Below are positions 59,701-64,000 of a DNA stretch of 64,000 nt, one piece after another. The notes under the pieces were generated by a model that was not told where the DNA came from, searched no databases, and was given only the letters and a program-made list of their open reading frames with translations. The translations under genes were made by a program, and so were the position numbers. The stretch is taken from assembly GCA_034440635.1 (NCBI GenBank), contig JAOTON010001073.1, forward strand, positions 324,001 to 388,000, read 5' to 3'. How positions within the stretch are numbered: position 1 is the first letter of the stretch; every line of letters starts with the position of its first letter. The stretch comes from Lepas anatifera (taxonomy: Eukaryota > Arthropoda > Thecostraca > Lepadidae).

Positions 59701-62085
59701 TGCACCTCCCCTGCCGGCCCGGCATCACGGGGGAGACCGACGTCCGGCTCAGGATCACCCTCCAGCTGCCCCGCCAGCCCAGCCTCGGCCGCAAGAAGAC
59801 CACAGAGGAGCTGGTGTTTCGGCGCACGCGCGTCTGCCGAACCAAGGTCACTCGAACGCTAGCGCCGCGTGGTGGAGACCAGATGCAAGACGATGCGCCA
59901 GGGCCGACACGGGTCAGCGACCCTCCGGCGAAGGACTCGGAGCAGGAGTCGTCTGGAGTGCTGTACATCGCCATCGGGAGCGCCTGTGGTGTGGTGCTGG
60001 TCATCATCATCATACTGGCAGTCGCTCTGTCCAGAAACAAGGCCTCCAGGAGGAGGAAGCGTGCGCTAAGGTGAGCGAGCTGTGTACTAAAACGTAGTGT
60101 TTGTTATGTGCGCTGATCATTAAATGTAAACGATATCGTCGAAAATGCTTCCATGCGTTGGTTTCCAGTCGTGCATAAATATGACATCGGTGTGGGAAAC
60201 TGAGGTGGATTTCATCGGGATGATTGGTGCCTTATAAGGTTTCCAGCAAGAAGTTAATATTATATTAATAAGGACATATAATCGGTGGCCGACGTCCGGT
60301 GGCAGTTTCTTGATGAGTCGCACCAGCAGGTCGGCGCATTCCCGGCGTAATCTATCGCGCCATCTGTGATTCCGTTCCCTGCGTGTCTGCCCCTATCAGG
60401 GACATCTCCCCCGGCTCACTATCTCCCGGTGCATCGCAGTTGCTCGTCACACGTTTCCCGGCGACGACTCTCAGGCCAATATGTGTCCAGGAAGTGCCTT
60501 GAAATGTCGTAGTTAATGTGCCTAAAATGTCCGTTATGTCCATTTTCGGATAAACGAAACGCGTTCTTTGTCCGTTTTCTGTGTCGGGCCGAAATTAACG
60601 TTTCACTTCGTGGCATGCTAGTTATTTGGGCTTTAGGGCGCCCAAACCTGCTAGTGTTATATAGCGCACTGCTTCTTGACATGATTCAACATCTAGGCGC
60701 CAGAAATGGCAAACCTTGAATGAAATATTTCTTTCGCAGTGAGCTGTCGGAAGAATACGAGGCTGCCAATCATTACATGCAAGTTCCCATACCGTCTCAC
60801 TCCAACAACTCCATCCGGTCGTCGCATCACTACGCCACTCTCCGGCCTCTACCCACCTGTCCTTCGTACACGAGCCAGAAAACGGTAACCACCCCCCTGG
60901 ATCCGACCTTTGGACAGACCGAAGCCAAAGGTCCGCACGGCGGCGCCTACGGATTCACCGACGTTCTGAGTAGCAACATCAGTCAGGCGTACAACAACTT
61001 CAACCACAGCTCGGGCCACAGCACGGGAAGCAGCTCTGGGCCGAGGACGGCAGCTCTCAGTACGGGTCAGAGAAGCGCTTGCAGCTCGGGTCCGCGGGTC
61101 CGTGACGTAGGCGAGCGCGTCTCAGAGCTGATGGTGGACCGGAGAAGGGTGGAGTTGGAGACGGTGATGCAGGAGGGCACCTTTGGCAGGATCGCCTCCG
61201 GTTGGGTGGCTGACCCGGACCGAGGCGAGAAGGAGAGAGTCGTCATAAAGACAGTGTCAGGTGAGGTCATAAAACCAGTCAGAGGCGTTTCTGATCCGCG
61301 TTAATTTTTAAAGAGTAATTAGTGTGAACATAATAAATCCGAAAATTTTTGAGGTCAGTAAGAAATTATGTGGGGATAAAATTGCAGCCAGAGATAAACC
61401 CGATCTTGTGAAGGTAGTTGGGAAAAATATTGGAAAACCAAAAGATCGAATACAAATAAAAACAAATGTCAAACCCCAAGCTCCCACCTGTTGAGGCGCA
61501 AATAGCCATTCGATATCATGTGGTATCACAATCTAGTAACTAACCTTATTATTCTGTGGGTCGGGGAAAAGTCATTCTCTCGTGAGACTTGAAAAGCCCT
61601 TTCGCTGGGGAAAATTTTGCTCATCTCAGGGCAAAATTGGTATCCGATGAGGAAAATGAATAAGTTTTTGAACCTCTGATTATAACTCTCATAGCGGTGA
61701 CAAGTGGCAACCTTCTTCGTTTGTTTACCAAATAGGCTCATCGATCGACTACGTAAATTAATTTGATGACATTGTAAACAAAAACAAGGCTAATGGTTGC
61801 CACTTTTAGATGATAAACTGTGCATGCCTTTGTGTAAGCTGATTACACCCTGAAAGGCGTCCCCTACAGAACACTGCTGAACAAAATCCCTGTCCTATCG
61901 ACTCAGTAGCCGTTGTCGTTTTCAGAGTGTGCGTCGCAGGCGCAGGTGTCCCGGCTGCTTCAGGAGGGACTGGTGTTCTACGGCCTGAGGCACAAGAACC
62001 TGTTGTCGGTCCTCGGCGTCGCCATCGAGGACCGAACGCCCCCGCTGGTGCTGTACCCGCACGTCAAACACTGGAACCTTAAAAA
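45575..62085 (+). CDS. Ryk: RYK/Derailed/Lin-18-like Wnt receptor pseudokinase, five 5' exons, 3' end outside the window
   Basis: A single-pass membrane receptor that in known relatives binds Wnts (Wnt5-type in flies) through its WIF domain and guides axons and cell polarity. Visible order by rough residue: signal peptide 1-15, WIF domain ~20-165, membrane span ~200-223, Ser-rich juxtamembrane region ~237-370, start of the kinase domain ~370 to 463. Exons are 45575-45678, 58104-58231, 59592-60070, 60740-61260 and 61926-62085. All junctions are GT/AG and phases agree (1, 0, 2, 1, then 2 outgoing). Intron 1 is 12.4 kb; the others are 0.7-1.4 kb. The catalytic loop, DFG region and C-terminus lie past the right edge. 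The only anomaly is a frame change inside exon 1. The assignment to RYK is firm; which of the fly paralogues (drl, Drl-2, dnt) it matches is not decided. Confidence 0.93.
45679..49123. other. Ryk intron 1, first part
   Basis: Mostly AT-rich DNA with no exon I can recognise. It holds a truncated hAT-type MITE at 46755-46910 and a purine-rich GGAGG stretch at 48220-48385. Confidence 0.6.
46755..46910 (-). mobile_element. hAT-type MITE fragment, CATAGGCGG family
   Basis: The right end CCCCTGGATCCGTCAATG resembles the family end CCTGGATCCGCCTATG. The interior has the ATTTCAGGGGGCGTCA units typical of the family, inverted. The left terminus near 46750 (CTATCGCAGGGG) is too decayed to define, and no target duplication is seen. 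Confidence 0.6.
49132..51943. mobile_element. Non-autonomous hAT element (2.8 kb) with GAGTTGAGTC subterminal repeats
   Basis: Ends CAGAGTTGTGCG (49132-49143) and CGCACAACTCTG (51932-51943) are a perfect 12-base inverted pair starting with the CAGAG typical of hAT. CCAGACAT flanks both sides (49124-49131 and 51944-51951), a perfect 8 bp duplication. Inside each end lie 120-190 bases rich in GAGTTGAGTC/GAGTCGGAGT repeats, oriented the same way at both ends rather than inverted. The centre is AT-rich and includes a SINE-like fragment. No transposase frame exists, so a relative elsewhere must have moved it. It lies in Ryk intron 1. Confidence 0.88.
49497..49716 (-). mobile_element. tRNA-like SINE or SINE fragment, minus strand, inside the hAT element
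   Basis: On the minus strand from 49716: GCCCCGGTAGCTCAGTTGGT is a strong tRNA A-box region. Further in, GGGATCGGTTCCCC could be a B-box, but spacing is much wider than in a tRNA. The far end on the plus strand, AGTTTAACGTCCCACAAAGC, resembles the tails at 1617 and 26757. It is a probable insertion into the hAT element. Confidence 0.55.
51952..56591. other. Ryk intron 1, second part
   Basis: AT-rich DNA with GC-rich islands at 52670-53110, 55060-55620 and 55880-56180. No recognisable exon, RNA gene or repeat end. The islands might be regulatory, which cannot be judged from this sequence alone. Confidence 0.5.
56592..56706. repeat. Two (TA)n microsatellites
   Basis: TA runs at 56592-56640 and 56671-56706, separated by ~30 bases of unique DNA. 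Within Ryk intron 1. Confidence 0.95.
56707..58103. other. Ryk intron 1, 3' end
   Basis: Contains a very GC-rich island at 57604-57900 bounded by direct copies of GAACTGCCAAAG (about 57649 and 57885). The intron ends in a pyrimidine-containing acceptor, TTCTTGCAG, at 58103. Confidence 0.55.
58104..58231 (+). CDS. Ryk: Ryk exon 2: N-terminal half of WIF domain
   Basis: Encodes LATEIFYVQEGVVNKYAMNF and then the VPPNITDLHFNW segment. The equivalent human segment has AELYYV, ISHYALSF and LHFTW, so the alignment is direct. Two N-glycosylation sequons, NFT and NIT, fit an extracellular domain. The acceptor is TTGCAG; the donor GTGAGT follows AAGGCT in phase 0. 128 bases (2 + 42 codons). Confidence 0.93.
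58232..59591. other. Ryk intron 2
   Basis: 1.36 kb, GTGAGT to TTGCAG. No exon or repeat recognised inside. Confidence 0.85.
59592..60070 (+). CDS. Ryk: Ryk exon 3: rest of WIF domain, stalk, membrane span
   Basis: Opens VSYSAVIEVSDP and continues with FNIPPRGFVP, FTVHLPC and, at the end of the WIF domain, FRRTRVC. The two Cys are the conserved WIF cysteines. A ~40-residue acidic, Pro-rich stalk follows. The membrane span starts VLYIAIGSACGVVLVIIII and is followed by the basic stop-transfer SRRRKR. Acceptor GGTTGCAG, donor AAG before GTGAGC, outgoing phase 2. High GC compared with the introns. Confidence 0.95.
60071..60739. other. Ryk intron 3
   Basis: 669 bases, GTGAGC to TTTCGCAG. Nothing else recognised. 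Confidence 0.85.
60740..61260 (+). CDS. Ryk: Ryk exon 4: juxtamembrane region and kinase glycine loop
   Basis: Begins SELSEEYEAANHYMQVP just inside the membrane. A Ser/Gly/Thr-rich linker of ~110 residues (SGHSTGSSSGP) follows, then the kinase start VELETVMQEGTFGRI. The glycine loop reads QEGTFG instead of GxGxxG, a departure shared with RYK proteins, which are pseudokinases or very weak kinases. The ATP-site lysine is kept in VVIKTVS. Donor GTGAGG, outgoing phase 1. 521 bases. Confidence 0.95.
61261..61925. other. Ryk intron 4
   Basis: 665 bases, GTGAGG to GTTTTCAG. AT-rich with no recognised feature. Confidence 0.85.
61926..62085 (+). CDS. Ryk: Ryk exon 5: kinase N-lobe, helix C to hinge
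   Basis: Encodes ECASQAQVSRLLQEGLVFYG, then LRHKNLLSVLGVAIED and YPHVKHWNLK. These match the RYK segments LLRGLHHRNLLPITHV and LPYMNWGNLK. The acceptor is TTTTCAG. The donor GTAAGC follows AAAAA, leaving phase 2. The next exon (hinge onward, catalytic loop) is not found before the window ends. Confidence 0.94.
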
Positions 62086-62706
62086 GTAAGCAACGCTGCC
62101 ACAAATATGTGTCTTCACTGGTCCCAAGTGAAGCGATGCTTCCGGGCTTTGCTTATGTGCTCGTGAATTGCAACACTCGGCTCCTCTGGTATGAAATGCG
62201 ACCCCCTGAGGCGGTGGCCTCGGGATTCCTCACTATTCAGATCATCATCTCCATGATGAAGTCACCCCGGTAGCTGTCTGTGTAACGGGTTTACGTCCTG
62301 GAATGGTAATTGAGAATCTTGTTTAGAACGTTTCTTTTTGATGGGTTGATGACACAAGTATTTAGGCCATTTTCAGTAAGATTTATCGTTGAGCGGTGAA
62401 GCTCTTACCGTAAGCAAAGAAACACTTTGAGGGAAGAAGTCATATTTCGTTTAGTATCCTCAAAATCATAGTCGAGTCTCATCGAACGTGACATGGCTGT
62501 CCTACTGACTGCCAGCATCATTTGTCGAGCCCGTCACAACAAACCGCTATTTTGCTCGTCTGCACCGTCACGCTTCCTAAATTTGCACCACTGGCCGTCA
62601 CGCAAACGTCACGGGAGTCTGGGCGTGACGTCACGCGATGATGCAGCAATCCGGCGTCCAACGCTGTCTCCCGGCACAATAGCAACGGCAAAAAATGTAC
62701 ACGGAG

Positions 62707-62872
62707 CATAGGCGGATCCAGGGGGCAGGTGGGGGCACTTCCTCCCGCCAATTGACTTTTGGCGCCCATGAAATGTGAGGTCCAACCCCCCATTGGACTA
62801 ATCAGCTTTTGCACCCACCTGAAGACCCCCTCGACCATGTGGCCCCCGTCGACAGGCCTGGATCCGCCTATG
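62707..62872 (+). mobile_element. hAT-type MITE, CATAGGCGG family, copy 4, in Ryk intron 5
   Basis: Starts CATAGGCGGATCCAGG and ends GCCTGGATCCGCCTATG. The flanking octamers ACACGGAG and ACGCGGTG agree at 6 of 8. At 166 bases it is shorter than copies 1-3, with an interior deletion. Confidence 0.82.
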
Positions 62873-63036
62873 ACGCGGTGTGCTGTGTGGAGTCTCACAC
62901 GGGAGTTTTGACGGCAATGACTTGACGAGAAGACGTTGGGAGTCTTCAGGGTATGTTCAGCATGACAGTGGAACAAAAGGAGGCTTCCTCTTTACTATCA
63001 CTAGCTGTTTGTATCCTCTGGCCGCACGTAGTTGCG

Positions 63037-63964
63037 CAAGTGTCGGGATGGTGCCGTGAGTGCCGGGATGACGCCGTGAGTGCCGGGATGACGCCGTGAG
63101 TGCCGGGATGGCGCCGTGAGTGCCGGGATGACGCCGTAAGTGTCGGGATGGCGCCGTAAGTTCGGGATGGTGCCGTGAGTGCCGGGATGGTGCCGTGAGT
63201 GCCGGGATGACGCCGTGAGTGCCGGGATGGCGCCGTGAGTGCCGGGATGGTGCCGTGAGTGCCGGGATGACGCCGTAAGTTCGGGATGGCGCCGTGAGTG
63301 CCGGGATGACGCCGTAAGTTCGGGATGGCGCCGTGAGTGCCGGGATGTCGCCGTAAGTTCGGGATGGCGCCGTGAGTGCCGGGATGACGCCGTGAGTGCC
63401 GGGATGACGCCGTGAGTGCCGGGATGACGCCGTAAGTTCGGGATGGCGCCGTGAGTGCCGGGATGACGCCGTAAGTTCGGGATGGCGCCGTGAGTGCCGG
63501 GATGGCGCCGTAAGTGTCGGGATGACGCCGTGAGTGCCGGGATGACGCCGTGAGTTCGGGATGGCGCCGTGAGTGCCGGGATGACGCCGTAAGTTCGGGA
63601 TGGCGCCGTGAGTGCCGGGATGACGCCGTAAGTTCGGGATGGCGCCGTGAGTGCCGGGATGGCGCCGTAAGTGTCGGGATGACGCCGTGAGTGCCGGGAT
63701 GACGCCGTGAGTGCCGGGATGACGCCGTGAGTGCCGGGATGGCGCCGTAAGTGTCGGGATGGTGCCGTGAGTGCCGGGATGGTGCCGTGAGTGCCGGGAT
63801 GGTGCCGTGAGTGCCGGGATGACGCCGTAAGTGTCGGGATGGCGCCGTAAGTTCGGGATGGTGCCGTGAGTGCCGGGATGGTGCCGTGAGTGCCGGGATG
63901 ACGCCGTAAGTTCGGGATGTCGCCGTAAGTGTTGGGCTGGCGCCGTAAGTTCGGGATGACGCTG
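63037..63964 (+). repeat. 19/20-bp minisatellite in Ryk intron 5, ~47 units, donor-like motif in each
   Basis: Two unit types alternate irregularly: GTGAGTGCCGGGATGACGCC (20 bp) and GTAAGTTCGGGATGGCGCC (19 bp), with variants in the GATGRYGCC part. The 20+19 pair recurs as a block around 63260-63660, suggesting a higher-order dimer. Nearly every unit contains GTGAGT or GTAAGT in the sense direction of the gene, the core of a 5' splice site. The array ends at ~63964 near the window edge. Confidence 0.95.
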
Positions 63965-64000
63965 TTGGTGACAGCGCCTGCTCGGAAAGAGGGGGGGGGT

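Noticed and set aside
63037..63964. CRISPR-like array
   Set aside because: Units are directly tandem without unique spacers, in an intron of an animal gene; a minisatellite.
62086..64000. Next Ryk exon (kinase C-lobe)
   Set aside because: No HRD-, DFG- or hinge-like coding segment with splice sites was found before the window ends.

Overview
This is a gene-poor, repeat-dense stretch of animal nuclear DNA. The evidence is a spliced gene with GT/AG introns, tRNA-derived SINEs, non-LTR reverse-transcriptase debris, several families of cut-and-paste transposons and their non-autonomous derivatives, minisatellites, and TA and CT microsatellites. The only cellular gene I can identify encodes a RYK/Derailed/Lin-18 type Wnt receptor (WIF domain, one membrane span, divergent tyrosine-kinase domain). 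Its sequence and the mobile-element mix suggest an invertebrate, probably an arthropod. A crustacean such as a barnacle is possible, but the sequence alone does not settle it.

Layout. 1-6.1 kb: a minus-strand fragment of non-LTR reverse transcriptase at the left edge, a TTAA-flanked MITE, and a 4.1 kb DNA transposon with ~820 bp terminal inverted repeats (TIRs), an 8-9 bp target duplication and a frame-broken hAT-like transposase. 6.1-45 kb: no convincing host gene. The DNA holds CATAGGCGG-ended hAT-type MITEs, tRNA-derived SINEs, two ~1 kb TTAA elements related to the 4.1 kb transposon (one inserted in a SINE, the other carrying a further insertion), three copies of a second TTAA MITE, a TA-flanked mariner-like MITE, a degenerate tandem repeat near 20 kb and a 25-bp minisatellite at 42.3-43.2 kb. 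45-64 kb: the RYK-like gene on the plus strand, with five exons visible (45.6, 58.1, 59.6, 60.7 and 61.9 kb) and the rest of the kinase beyond the right edge. Its 12.4 kb first intron contains a 2.8 kb non-autonomous hAT element full of GAGTTGAGTC repeats. The last intron contains ~930 bp of a 19/20-bp minisatellite whose units each carry a splice-donor-like motif.

How the parts relate. The elements overlie one another, so an order of insertion can be read: SINE, then TTAA element; and TTAA element, then hAT-type MITE. The RYK gene is intact in splice structure across the five exons, except that its signal peptide and the start of its mature domain lie in different frames within exon 1. Nothing here looks like a CRISPR array, operon or prokaryotic system. 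No canonical structural RNA gene was found; the tRNA-like sequences are SINE heads. Coordinates of diverged repeats are approximate to about 10 bases.
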